Origin: Deltaproteobacteria bacterium
GTDB taxonomy: Bacteria > Desulfobacterota > Desulfobacteria > Desulfobacterales > Desulfobacteraceae
Assembly: GCA_019314105.1 (NCBI GenBank)
Contig: JAFCZY010000113.1
Location: 1-10,023, forward strand
DNA length: 10,023 nucleotides
Direction: 5' to 3'
Shown: positions 1 through 7,993 of the stretch, piece after piece
Layout of the letters: every line of letters begins with the position of its first letter
Position numbering within the stretch: the stretch's first letter is position 1
Notes under the pieces: model-generated
The model's input: the letters and a program-made list of their open reading frames with translations, nothing else
Database searches by the model: none
What the model was told of the DNA's origin: nothing
Made by a program: the position numbers and the translations under genes

Positions 1-1
1 C

Positions 2-3000
2 TCTGACAGCGATGACCTTCTAAATAAATTATTTAAAAAATGTCAGGAGATTAAACAGGAAAGTGCTTTTTCCGATCTCTTTTTTAACACAGAAAAAAGA
101 GGGCTTCTTTTATCTATTTCAAAAACGATTGAACAATTGATAAAGGATCAAACCGGTGCAGTAAAAAAAGAGGACGCAACGCTTTCTTCTTCAGAGGTCA
201 AAATAATTTCCAACCGTCTTGAAAAACTCCAGGATATTTGCTGGTGCCTTAAAAAAGAAATTCTGGATAACATAACCGCCATCAACAATCTTACCATTGG
301 TCTTGAAAATTCCGGCAATGTCCGTGGGTTAAAGATATTCAAAAGAATTAATGCCGTATTAAACAGCATTGACCGACTTGAAGTCAGAGGAAGAGATTCT
401 GCAGGAATTTCGGTTATCCTTACTTTTACTAAATCCGAATTTGAAAATTTCAGGGAAAGACTGATCAAGGCAGGACTTGTCGAAAAGCTGAAACAGAGAA
501 CAAATCATCCGGTATTATTCAACAACAGTCTTACCATCAATGATACGTTTCCGGAAAACGGCAAACATTTTGTAACAATTTCTTTTATCTATAAGGTTGC
601 TGCGGAAATTGGTTCACTTGGAGACAATGTAAGTTTTATCCGAAGCCAGATTAAAAATGACCTCATACTTCAATTGCTTTCAAATTATGACTTTGTTGCC
701 AATTCCGTCTCTGCTCACACTCGATGGGCATCGGTCGGAGATATTACTGTCGCCAATTGCCACCCCCAGGACAATACGCCTACAGATAGAGAAATCGGTA
801 AAACCGGTATCCTTCATGTCTGCCTGAATGGCGATATTGACAATTATCTTGAATTAAAAACAGACTATGAAGCACAATATGATAAAATTCATGAAAATAT
901 CACAACAGACACCAAACTGATCCCACTCCAGATTGAGTACTACCTGAAACTCAATAACTCTATTGAAGAGGCCTTCAGGCTGGCTGTCAATGATTTTGAA
1001 GGCTCTCATGCCATCAGCATGCACTCGGATTTAGCCCCTGGAAAACTGTTCCTGGCTCAGAAAGGAAGTGGTCAGGCCATTTTTGTCGGAATTGCAAAGG
1101 ATCATTATATTGCGGCATCAGAACTTTATGGTATTGTAGAAGAAACCCAAAATTATATCAAACTGAATGGAGAAGACAAAGGCCAGATCGTTATCCTTGA
1201 TCCAAACTCCTCGGGTGGTGTATCAGGCATCCATTCCTTTTATTACGACAACACCCCTATCAGCATAGAAGAGGGTCAAGTACTGACAAGCCAGATTACG
1301 TCAAGGGATATTGACAGGCAAAACTTCCCCCATTATTTTTTAAAAGAAATTTCAGAATCCCCGGGTTCGGTTGAAAAAACCCTGGAAGATAAAATCAATT
1401 TTTCCCCGGAATCAAACCGGTTCTCCACAAACCTGAATGAAACCGTCATTCCAAAATCACTGGAAGATGACTTTAAAAACAACAAAATAAAAAAAGTCTA
1501 TTTTATTGGTCAGGGAACTGCCGGGATTGCGGCTCAGGGCTGTGCAGATCTGTTAAATTTCTATCTGGGGGATATTGATATCACCGTCAGAGCCTTAAAA
1601 TCATCAGAACTTTCCGGATTCAGTATTATTGACGGGAAAAATAAAGCCCAATCTATGATCCATACCCTTGTTGTGGCCATCAGCCAGTCCGGCGCCACAA
1701 CGGATACCAATAGGACCGTTGACCTGGTGAAAGCCTGCGGCGCCAGAACACTGGCCATCGTAAACAGAAAAGATTCTGATCTGACCTTTAAAACAGATGG
1801 TGTATTATATACCAGCTCCGGCCGTGATATTGAAATGTCTGTAGCATCAACAAAAGCCTTTTATTCACAAATCACCGCCGGGGCCATTTTAGGTCTTCAC
1901 ATTGCCGGTATTTTTCAAACAAGATCCAGCAAATTTATTACAGAACAAATCAGCGAAATCATGGGCCTGCCGGATAAAATGAGAACCATCCTTGGGATGA
2001 AAGATCAAATCAAAGATTCGGCCTTCAGGCTTGCGGTCTCAAAAGACTATTGGGCAACCGTAGGATCAGGATCAAACAAGACATCTGCCGATGAAATCAG
2101 GATCAAGCTCAGTGAGCTTTGCTATAAAACCATTTCGTCTGACTTTATTGAAGATAAAAAACATATTGACCTGTCAAGCGAACCATTGATCATCATTTGT
2201 GCTGCCGGCACAAGACAAAGCGTACTGGGGGATATTATAAAGGATACGGCCATTTTCCATGCACACAAAGCAACCCCGGTGGTTATCACCACCATTGGAG
2301 AAGACCGGTTTGACCTTTATGCCCGGGATGTATTTAAAATTCCTGAAACAAAAGAACAGTTTGCACCGGTTCTTAATACACTTGTCGGACACATCTGGGG
2401 GTATTATGCTGCCCTTGCCATTAATGAGGGTTCCCGGTTTATGTATGAAGGAAAAATTGAAATCCAGGATCTTTTAGACGGATATACCACCATGGGACAC
2501 GATGTTTACGAAGTTCTTCTGGAGAAACGATTCAGGGAAACCATTGCGCGGTTCTATAACAAATTTTCAAAAAAACGAAAGCAGGGCGGCTTCCCTGCTG
2601 CCATGGGGCTTGATATAGTTACCAATATCACACTGCTTTTAAAGTACCTGTCCGGCAGGTTACCGGTGTCTGATTTTGAAATTGACTTTGAAATAAAAGG
2701 CACGCCTTCCAACATGTTAAACACCTTCTTTGATAATATCGGCCAGGCCATCGACACCATGGCAAGACCGGTTGATGCCATCAAGCATCAGGCCAAAACC
2801 GTAACGGTCGGCACCAGTAGAATCAGTGAAAAACTTGAAGGTCTTGTTTTTGATGAACTTGCTGCCAACGATATTCAACTCTCCCAGATTACCAATAAAA
2901 ATGTGCTGGTTATTAAAAACCTCCAGGAAGTTATTTCCACCGTCAAGGGTGCCTTCCTCTACCAGATTTCAGGCCTGAGCCTTTTAGGCGAGGTCACCCC

Positions 3001-3427
3001 GGAGACCAGAATAAAAATACTGAACAAAACCGGCTTATTAAAAAACGACAGTTCAAGGGTGGAAACAGATCCCAGACTTAAAGGAACCAAAAACATCATT
3101 GTGAGAGAGGGAAATGTTTATATTGGAAAAGGCAGGAAGGACAATAAAAATATTCTGGTGATTCCCGGCATTTCTTCAAATCCTGCCACCCCCAACATCA
3201 TTGAGTATATCCTGTCGTTACATATCAGCTTCAAACCATCCAGTAACGTACCGCTTTTAAAAAAGATCAAAGCTCTGGGCGGCAAATACAACAGGCTCAA
3301 AGACTGGATTCTTGAAAGTGATAATATCCAATGGAATGACAAGTATCTTAACCTGGTGGACGTTGAAACCCTGTTTGGTGATACAGCAGAAAAAGCAGTT
3401 GAGAAAATAATAAATAAGATCAAATAA
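2..3427 (+). CDS. Extended GlmS-like protein (glutamine amidotransferase + two SIS domains), 5' partial
   Basis: This protein probably makes glucosamine-6-phosphate from fructose-6-phosphate and glutamine, or a closely related reaction, in the cytoplasm. The frame is open from base 2, giving 1141 residues, so the true start lies left of the window; the TTG at 137 is only an internal codon. Class II amidotransferase motifs are visible: RGRDSAG (386-406), AHTRW (713-727), LNG (824-832) and TTDT (902-913). The nucleophile Cys1 must lie upstream. The first SIS domain has the SQSGATTDT sugar-phosphate loop (from 1682) and VASTKAF. The second has Lys (2105), Glu (2114) and His (2162), which match the isomerase residues K485, E488 and H504 of E. 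coli GlmS. Two parts are unusual: at least 128 residues before RGRDSAG where about 25 are normal, and an unrecognised C-terminal extension of about 325 residues (about 2450-3424) that includes ARPVDAIKHQAKTVTVGTSR. Standard GlmS has about 610 residues. Family assignment is firm; exact substrate is inferred. Confidence 0.85.
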   Translation, partial: SDSDDLLNKLFKKCQEIKQESAFSDLFFNTEKRGLLLSISKTIEQLIKDQTGAVKKEDATLSSSEVKIISNRLEKLQDICWCLKKEILDNITAINNLTIGLENSGNVRGLKIFKRINAVLNSIDRLEVRGRDSAGISVILTFTKSEFENFRERLIKAGLVEKLKQRTNHPVLFNNSLTINDTFPENGKHFVTISFIYKVAAEIGSLGDNVSFIRSQIKNDLILQLLSNYDFVANSVSAHTRWASVGDITVANCHPQDNTPTDREIGKTGILHVCLNGDIDNYLELKTDYEAQYDKIHENITTDTKLIPLQIEYYLKLNNSIEEAFRLAVNDFEGSHAISMHSDLAPGKLFLAQKGSGQAIFVGIAKDHYIAASELYGIVEETQNYIKLNGEDKGQIVILDPNSSGGVSGIHSFYYDNTPISIEEGQVLTSQITSRDIDRQNFPHYFLKEISESPGSVEKTLEDKINFSPESNRFSTNLNETVIPKSLEDDFKNNKIKKVYFIGQGTAGIAAQGCADLLNFYLGDIDITVRALKSSELSGFSIIDGKNKAQSMIHTLVVAISQSGATTDTNRTVDLVKACGARTLAIVNRKDSDLTFKTDGVLYTSSGRDIEMSVASTKAFYSQITAGAILGLHIAGIFQTRSSKFITEQISEIMGLPDKMRTILGMKDQIKDSAFRLAVSKDYWATVGSGSNKTSADEIRIKLSELCYKTISSDFIEDKKHIDLSSEPLIIICAAGTRQSVLGDIIKDTAIFHAHKATPVVITTIGEDRFDLYARDVFKIPETKEQFAPVLNTLVGHIWGYYAALAINEGSRFMYEGKIEIQDLLDGYTTMGHDVYEVLLEKRFRETIARFYNKFSKKRKQGGFPAAMGLDIVTNITLLLKYLSGRLPVSDFEIDFEIKGTPSNMLNTFFDNIGQAIDTMARPVDAIKHQAKTVTVGTSRISEKLEGLVFDELAANDIQLSQITNKNVLVIKNLQEVISTVKGAFLYQISGLSLLGEVTPETRIKILNKTGLLKNDSSRVETDPRLKGTKNIIVREGNVYIGKGRKDNKNILVIPGISSNPATPNIIEYILSLHISFKPSSNVPLLKKIKALGGKYNRLKDWILESDNIQWNDKYLNLVDVETLFGDTAEKAVEKIINKIK

Positions 3428-3440
3428 CAAAATCCGCAGT

Positions 3441-4464
3441 ATGCCTGACTATAAAAAAAAACAGATGTATTCCTATCTCATAGTCCTGAGCATTTGTTCT
3501 ACTGCAGGGCTCCAGTGCTGGCTAACCCTTTTTGACAATTTCAGTGTTAACATTGTCGGACTTGACGGCCATCATATCGGTGCGCTGCAGTCTGTTCGTG
3601 AAATCCCGGGGTTTCTGGCATTACTTGTCACCTATGTGATTTTAATCATTCCACTATTATGAAACAACAAATAAGTCGCTGACACTCCAGTATTTTGACA
3701 AACTAACCGCCCCTCTTGTTTTAAGCGCACAAAGAAGCTATGCCGCCGCTGCCAGCATTGTGGTCGGCATCATTATATTTTTTATAGCTCCCCTGTTCAG
3801 CTATAAAACCATGTATATTCTTTTTGGCGGGGTGATCGGTATTTGCGGTGTCTGGGCCTTTACAAAAAATCCAACAGACAAGGACATCATTCCCCAAAAA
3901 AAACAATTGATATTAAAAAAACGATACTGGCTCTTTTATTTTCTAACTTTTATGGCAGGGGCACGACGACAAATTTTCATGGCTTTTGCCGTATTTTTAC
4001 TGGTAAAAAAATTCGGATTTTCCGTTCAGGAGATCACCCTGCTCTTTCTTTTGAACAATGGGATCAATTTTTTCATCCTTCCCCTCATAGGAAAATTTAT
4101 TGTAAAATATGGAGAACGAAAACTTCTTTCAATAGAATACTTTTCCCTTATCCTGATTTTTATCTCCTATGCTTTTGTTGACTCAAAATTTATAGTCACT
4201 ATCTTATATGTTCTTGATCACATGTTTTTTAATTTTTCCATAGGCATTAATACCTATTTCCAAAAAATAGCCGATCCCCGGGATATTGCAGCAAGTGCGG
4301 CAGTGGGATTTACCATCAACCATATTGCAGCCGTGGTCCTGCCGGTCATTGGCGGGCTGTTATGGATGGTGGATTATAAAATTCCCTTCCTGGCCGGAGC
4401 CTTTTTCAGCTTTATCTCCCTTTGCCTTGGCCAGTTTATCAGAACAAAGCCGACATCCTTATAG
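3441..4464 (+). pseudogene. Major facilitator superfamily transporter, broken by internal deletion and frameshift
   Basis: This is a remnant of a 12-TM inner-membrane transporter of the major facilitator type; its substrate is unknown. The N-terminal piece (ATG 3441, stop at 3660-3662) encodes TM1 and TM2, ending VTYVILII followed by the out-of-frame residues PLL. The rest continues in another frame: from 3649 it reads FHYYETTN, then TLQYFDKLTAP and SYAAAASIVVG, and runs to the stop at 4462-4464 with about eight further hydrophobic segments (TM5-TM12). The pieces add up to about 341 residues, whereas this family is usually near 390, so roughly 50 residues around TM3-TM4 are gone at about 3649-3652. 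The sequence therefore fits a deletion that also changed frame, not a single-base error. It starts 13 bp after the GlmS-like gene with no clear Shine-Dalgarno sequence, so it was probably co-transcribed with it. The C-terminal piece has an internal ATG at 3760 but is unlikely to make a working transporter. Confidence 0.8.
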
Positions 4465-4488
4465 GCGTTGTTTTGCGTTAACCCGGTC

Positions 4489-4539
4489 GGGGCATGGGTT
4501 GCGGGCTCATCCGATTGAGCTTCCCTGCAACCACACCCC
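4489..4539. other. Imperfect GC-rich hairpin downstream of the transporter pseudogene
   Basis: Nested inverted repeats are visible: GGGG (4489-4492) with CCCC (4536-4539), GGTTGC (4497-4502) with GCAACC (4527-4532), and GCTCA (4505-4509) with TGAGC (4516-4520) around a 6-nt loop, with small bulges between. The position just after the pseudogene stop suggests a transcript end for the upstream unit. However, only a three-base T run follows (about 4547-4549), so it is not a convincing intrinsic terminator. A palindromic repeat remnant is equally possible. Confidence 0.45.
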
Positions 4540-4637
4540 GCCCGCCTTTCGTATAAGCTTGGTGTGATCTAAATACGATCAGTCATCAATTCATAATCAT
4601 TTATTAGAAATGCCAACATCAGCAATAGTATAATCCA

Positions 4638-4667
4638 TTGACACAGGATATATCATGTGCTTATTCT
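4638..4667 (+). promoter_or_regulatory. Predicted sigma70 promoter of the LolA-like/ABC operon
   Basis: A perfect -35 hexamer TTGACA (4638-4643) is followed after 18 bp by TATTCT (4662-4667), which matches four of six bases of the -10 consensus. It lies about 60 bp upstream of the chosen start at 4728, in an AT-rich intergenic stretch, and no other promoter-like pair is as good there. A TATAAT at 4629-4634 also occurs but has no -35 partner at proper spacing. Transcription would give a 5' leader of about 50-55 nt. Confidence 0.55.
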
Positions 4668-4716
4668 CAATAACCACAAAATTATAAAAATTTGATTCGG
4701 GCGCTCAATTCAAATC

Positions 4717-4723
4717 GAGGGGG
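4717..4723 (+). promoter_or_regulatory. Ribosome binding site fixing the start of the LolA-like gene at 4728
   Basis: GAGGGGG lies 4 bases before the ATG at 4728. The in-frame TTG at 4692 has no such site, and starting there would put 12 residues, including several charged or polar ones, in front of the signal peptide. The ATG start gives a clean MKK... signal peptide. Confidence 0.7.
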
Positions 4724-4727
4724 CAGA

Positions 4728-5474
4728 ATGAAAAAACTTATATTGATCGTTGGAATACTTTTTTTTGCAGTAAGTTCACAGGCCCAGATGACGGCTGAAA
4801 CAATCGTCAAGAAGGCCTTCGATTACTGGCGGGGTGAAGCCTCTGTGTCAACCATAACCATGACCATCCACCGTCCTGACTGGGAGCGCAGCATGACCAT
4901 CAAAGCCTGGACCCGGGGTGAATCCGATTCCCTGTTTGTGATTACCAACCCTGCAAAGGACAGGGGGAACAGCACCCTTAAAGCTGGCAAAGGGATGTGG
5001 ATATATAATCCCAAAGTAAACCGGGTCATCAAACTTCCCCCTTCCATGATGTCTCAAAGCTGGCAGGGATCTGATTTTTCCAACAACGATCTTGCAAAGA
5101 GCGACAGCCTTATCAAAGATTATGTGCACACTCTGGAAGACACAAAAATTGTTCAAGACAAAAAAGTCTATTCCATAAAATCAATACCCAAACCCGATGC
5201 CCCTGTTATCTGGGGCATGATCAAACTTAAAATACGTGAGGACAATATCCTTTTAAGTGAAGTGTTTTTTGATGAAGACCTTGAGGCTGTGAAAATAATG
5301 ACAGCATGGGATATCCGGATGGCAGGCGGCAAACTTTTCCCCTTAAAATGGAAAATGGAAAAATCAGATGCAAAAGATGAGTATACCCGGTTTGTATATG
5401 AAAAGATTGATTTTAAAAAAAGCTTGAACAAAAATATTTTTACCCGGACCCATCTTAAAAATCCGGATATCTAA
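4728..5474 (+). CDS. Periplasmic LolA-like outer-membrane lipoprotein-sorting protein
   Basis: This 248-residue exported protein belongs to the LolA/LolB-fold group usually annotated as outer membrane lipoprotein-sorting protein (the PF17131 type). Such proteins are thought to shield a lipid or lipoprotein acyl chain while it crosses the periplasm. It begins with a Sec signal peptide of about 19 residues (MKK, hydrophobic core, cleavage after SQA). The body carries the family's conserved stretch: NPAKDRGNSTLK, MWIYNPKVNRVIKLPPSMM, then SQSWQGSDFSNNDL. There is no lipobox cysteine, so it should be soluble in the periplasm. It is the first gene after the predicted promoter and lies 11 bp upstream of the first permease, so it very likely hands cargo to or from that transporter. 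It is not the housekeeping LolA itself: its motif pattern and operon partners are those of the accessory LolA-like group. The cargo is unknown. Confidence 0.85.
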   Translation: MKKLILIVGILFFAVSSQAQMTAETIVKKAFDYWRGEASVSTITMTIHRPDWERSMTIKAWTRGESDSLFVITNPAKDRGNSTLKAGKGMWIYNPKVNRVIKLPPSMMSQSWQGSDFSNNDLAKSDSLIKDYVHTLEDTKIVQDKKVYSIKSIPKPDAPVIWGMIKLKIREDNILLSEVFFDEDLEAVKIMTAWDIRMAGGKLFPLKWKMEKSDAKDEYTRFVYEKIDFKKSLNKNIFTRTHLKNPDI

Positions 5475-5485
5475 AGGGATATGGC

Positions 5486-6724
5486 ATGTCAATAGAATTA
5501 AAAATGGCGTGGCGTAATATATGGCGAAACCCTCGACGGACACTTCTTACCATTTCCGCCATTGCCTTTGCAAGCATGATCCTTGTATTTATGCTCTCTT
5601 TCCAGCTGGGGTGCTATGAAACCATGATTAATACTTCTGTTAAAATCAGTACCGGTCATCTACAGATCCAGGCAAAAGGATATCTTAAAGACAAAAAGAT
5701 GCGCCTTGTCATTAAAGACCCTGAGCAGGTGGCAAAATTCCTTGACACGGTAGAAGGTATTGATACTTACACCTTCAGGGCCAATGGGTTCTCACTTGTA
5801 TCCTCTGATACAAGAACCTACGGGGTTGTTGTAACGGGTATAGATCCCTTGAAAGAAGCCCATGTTTCAAGCATAAAATCTCTTGTTCGTAAAGGCAGTT
5901 ATCTAAAAGAGGATGACGAGACTGCCGCCCTTATAGGAGAACTTCTTTCACATAATTTAAAAGTGGATATCAATGATGAGCTTACCATACTAGGGCAGGG
6001 GAAAGACGGTTCAATTGCTGCTGCAGTTCTTACCATAAAAGGCATTTTTACCTCCGGCATTGACGAATTTGACCGGAATGTTATCATGATGGGGCTTAAA
6101 GGATTTCAGGAAATTTTTTCAATGGGGAAAAGTGTTCATGAAGCCGTTATAACAGCAGATTCTCTTGGTGATGTCTCCATGGTTAAACAGGAAATCCAGA
6201 ATAATTTTTTAAAAATCAAAGGGGGAGAATATCTTGCAGTACCCGATTGGATGGAAATTATGCCGGGTCTGCTACAGGGGATACAAATGGATCTTGTCAG
6301 CGGGATCATCATGTATATCATCCTTGTCATTGTTGTCGCCTTCAGCATTTTTAATACATTTTTAATGGCTATCTTTGAAAGGACCCGGGAGTTCGGCGTG
6401 ATGATGGCCATCGGAACGACCCCTTCAAGGATTACAAAGCTTGTCATGTTTGAATCCATTTGCATGACCATTGTGGGAATTCTTTTGGGAATCATCATTG
6501 GAAGTCTTGTAACGCTTTATTTTCAAAACAAAGGGATTTATATTGCCGGCACCGAAGACATACTTAAACAATACGGAATTCCTGACAGACTATACCCGAG
6601 GCTGTCCCTAATTTCTGCTACAGCAGGACCTTTGGTGGTTTTTGTTATTACGTTTGTATCTTCTGTTTTCCCGGCTCTGAAAATTAGAAAACTCAAGCCT
6701 GTTGAAGCCATGAACAATATATAA
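5486..6724 (+). CDS. ABC transporter permease 1, FtsX/MacB/LolE-like
   Basis: This 412-residue inner-membrane permease has the type VII ABC layout: TM1 (about residues 20-42), a large periplasmic domain (about 43-268), then TM2 (about 272-296), TM3 (about 322-346) and TM4 (about 374-398). The N-terminus has the MAWRNIWRNPRRT signature, and ERTREFGVMMAIGTTP follows TM2; both are typical of LolC/LolE-like proteins, where this cytoplasmic part contacts the ATPase. The C-terminus (ALKIRKLKPVEAM) is also typical. Such proteins do not pass solute through a channel; they drive periplasmic work by mechanotransmission, such as pulling a lipoprotein or lipid from the membrane. The start ATG at 5486 has AAGGG (5474-5478) upstream, overlapping the stop of the LolA-like gene by one base. 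It probably forms a heterodimer with the paralogous next gene. Cargo is inferred only from context. Confidence 0.9.
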   Translation: MSIELKMAWRNIWRNPRRTLLTISAIAFASMILVFMLSFQLGCYETMINTSVKISTGHLQIQAKGYLKDKKMRLVIKDPEQVAKFLDTVEGIDTYTFRANGFSLVSSDTRTYGVVVTGIDPLKEAHVSSIKSLVRKGSYLKEDDETAALIGELLSHNLKVDINDELTILGQGKDGSIAAAVLTIKGIFTSGIDEFDRNVIMMGLKGFQEIFSMGKSVHEAVITADSLGDVSMVKQEIQNNFLKIKGGEYLAVPDWMEIMPGLLQGIQMDLVSGIIMYIILVIVVAFSIFNTFLMAIFERTREFGVMMAIGTTPSRITKLVMFESICMTIVGILLGIIIGSLVTLYFQNKGIYIAGTEDILKQYGIPDRLYPRLSLISATAGPLVVFVITFVSSVFPALKIRKLKPVEAMNNI

Positions 6725-6736
6725 AGATAAAAAATT

Positions 6737-7972
6737 ATGGTTGCCATATTAGCGTGGAGAAATATCTGGAGAAACCCGAGAAGAACCATTGTGATTCTGC
6801 TGGCAGTGATCATAGGTGTCTGGAGTATGATTTTTCTGGGCGCCCTCATGCGGGGAATGGAAACCGAAATGGTAAGGAACTCCATATCCACCCTTACCGG
6901 AAGTATCCAAATCCATCACAGGGAGTATCGCAATGACCCCGTTGTTGAAAATTGTATGGATGGTATTGATAAACTTAACCAGGCCCTTTCCACAAGCCTT
7001 GATCCAGGTATCCTTTGGGCAAAACGGGTCAGGGTAAATGCCATTGCCTCCAATGCCAGACACACAGGCGGCGTAACCCTTGTAGGTATAGAGCCTGAAA
7101 AGGAAGCAAAAATTTCCTTTATTGGCAAGGCCATGATATCAGGACGGTATCTTACAACAGAAGATAAAAATAAGATTATTGTCGGACGGGCGTTTCTTAA
7201 AAAATTTAATACAAAAATCAATAATAAACTGATTCTCATGTCTCAGGACACCCAAAAGGAGATTGCTTCAAAAGCATTCAGAATTGTCGGGGTTTTCAGT
7301 GCAGAATCTGAAGCTGTTGAAAAGCAATTTATTTTTATCCCCCTGTTACAGGCTGCCAAAATGCTTAAAATGGGGGATTCGATATCAGAGGTTTCCATCA
7401 TGCTGTCCAGACTTGATATTACCGGCAAAAAAGAAACCCTTGCGGCAAAGAGATTAACAGCCGCTATCGCCGATGATACCTACCGGGTCGAAACATGGCA
7501 GCAACTGTTACCCATGATGAAGGCATATCTTGAGATGTCGGGATTTTTCCTTTATATTTGGTATTTTGTGGTTTTTGTTGCCATGGGGTTTGGTATTGTC
7601 AATACAAGTCTTATGGCCATCTTTGAAAGAATGAGGGAGTTCGGTTTGATGAAGGCACTTGGAATGAGACCCTTTCAGATCATTAAGGGGGTTGTGACAG
7701 AAACTTTTTTCCTTTTGGTTATAGGGATATTGGCAGGGAATATACTGGGATTTTTAAGTGTTGCCGCCATTTCAAAAAACGGAATTGACTTGTCAGCCCT
7801 GGCAGCAGGTGCCCAAATGTGGGGAATCCCGAGAAAACTATACCCGGAAATCTGGGCGCAGGATGTTGCTGTGGCAGGACTTGTGGTGCTTGCTTTAGGT
7901 CTTTTAGTCAGCTTGTATCCAGCTTTTAAGGCTGCCAGGTTTACCCCGACACAGGCCATGAGAAAGAATTAG
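6737..7972 (+). CDS. ABC transporter permease 2, FtsX/MacB/LolE-like
   Basis: This 411-residue protein is a diverged paralogue of permease 1 and is expected to be its heterodimer partner. The layout is the same: TM1 at about residues 17-38, a periplasmic domain, then three TM segments (about 268-290, 318-345 and 376-397). Shared landmarks are AWRNIWRNPRRT at the N-terminus, LMAIFERMREFGLMKALGMRP after TM2, and WGIPRKLYPE before TM4 (permease 1 has YGIPDRLYPR). The end, AARFTPTQAMRKN, is a normal family C-terminus, so the palindromic element that begins 14 bp past the stop has not visibly truncated it. The start ATG at 6737 lies 12 bp after the stop of permease 1 with only a weak Shine-Dalgarno sequence, which suggests coupling to translation of the gene before. 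The tandem arrangement matches LolC-LolE rather than the single permease of MacB. Confidence 0.9.
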   Translation: MVAILAWRNIWRNPRRTIVILLAVIIGVWSMIFLGALMRGMETEMVRNSISTLTGSIQIHHREYRNDPVVENCMDGIDKLNQALSTSLDPGILWAKRVRVNAIASNARHTGGVTLVGIEPEKEAKISFIGKAMISGRYLTTEDKNKIIVGRAFLKKFNTKINNKLILMSQDTQKEIASKAFRIVGVFSAESEAVEKQFIFIPLLQAAKMLKMGDSISEVSIMLSRLDITGKKETLAAKRLTAAIADDTYRVETWQQLLPMMKAYLEMSGFFLYIWYFVVFVAMGFGIVNTSLMAIFERMREFGLMKALGMRPFQIIKGVVTETFFLLVIGILAGNILGFLSVAAISKNGIDLSALAAGAQMWGIPRKLYPEIWAQDVAVAGLVVLALGLLVSLYPAFKAARFTPTQAMRKN

Positions 7973-7973
7973 A

Positions 7974-7993
7974 TGGGGTCATCAGTGGGGTCA
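7974..7993. repeat. Direct repeat of TGGGGTCA at the edge of the palindromic element
   Basis: TGGGGTCA occurs at 7974-7981 and again at 7986-7993, 12 bp apart from start to start. The second copy runs into the left arm of the 62-bp palindrome. This may be a partial second copy of the element's foot or a slippage product; by chance alone an 8-mer this close is unlikely but possible. Confidence 0.5.

Noticed and set aside
137..139. TTG codon as the start of the GlmS-like gene
   Set aside because: The frame stays open for 45 further codons to base 2, and a GlmS-type amidotransferase needs an N-terminal Cys that is not found near 137. The gene is cut by the window edge.
3843..4181. Overlapping open frames inside the transporter pseudogene (also 4286-4567) as separate genes
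   Set aside because: Their translations have no membrane or domain pattern, while the 3649-4464 frame gives a clear transporter. They are shadow frames.
4465..4570. Integron attC site or tRNA gene in the GC-rich gap
   Set aside because: No RYYYAAC/GTTRRRY core pair in the right order is present, and there is no T-arm or acceptor stem pattern of a tRNA.
4589..4607. Possible Fur-box-like AT-rich site (core ATAATCATT) upstream of the operon promoter
   Set aside because: Only about 11 of 19 positions match when aligned by eye, in a very AT-rich stretch, and no gene downstream is related to iron. Not better than chance.
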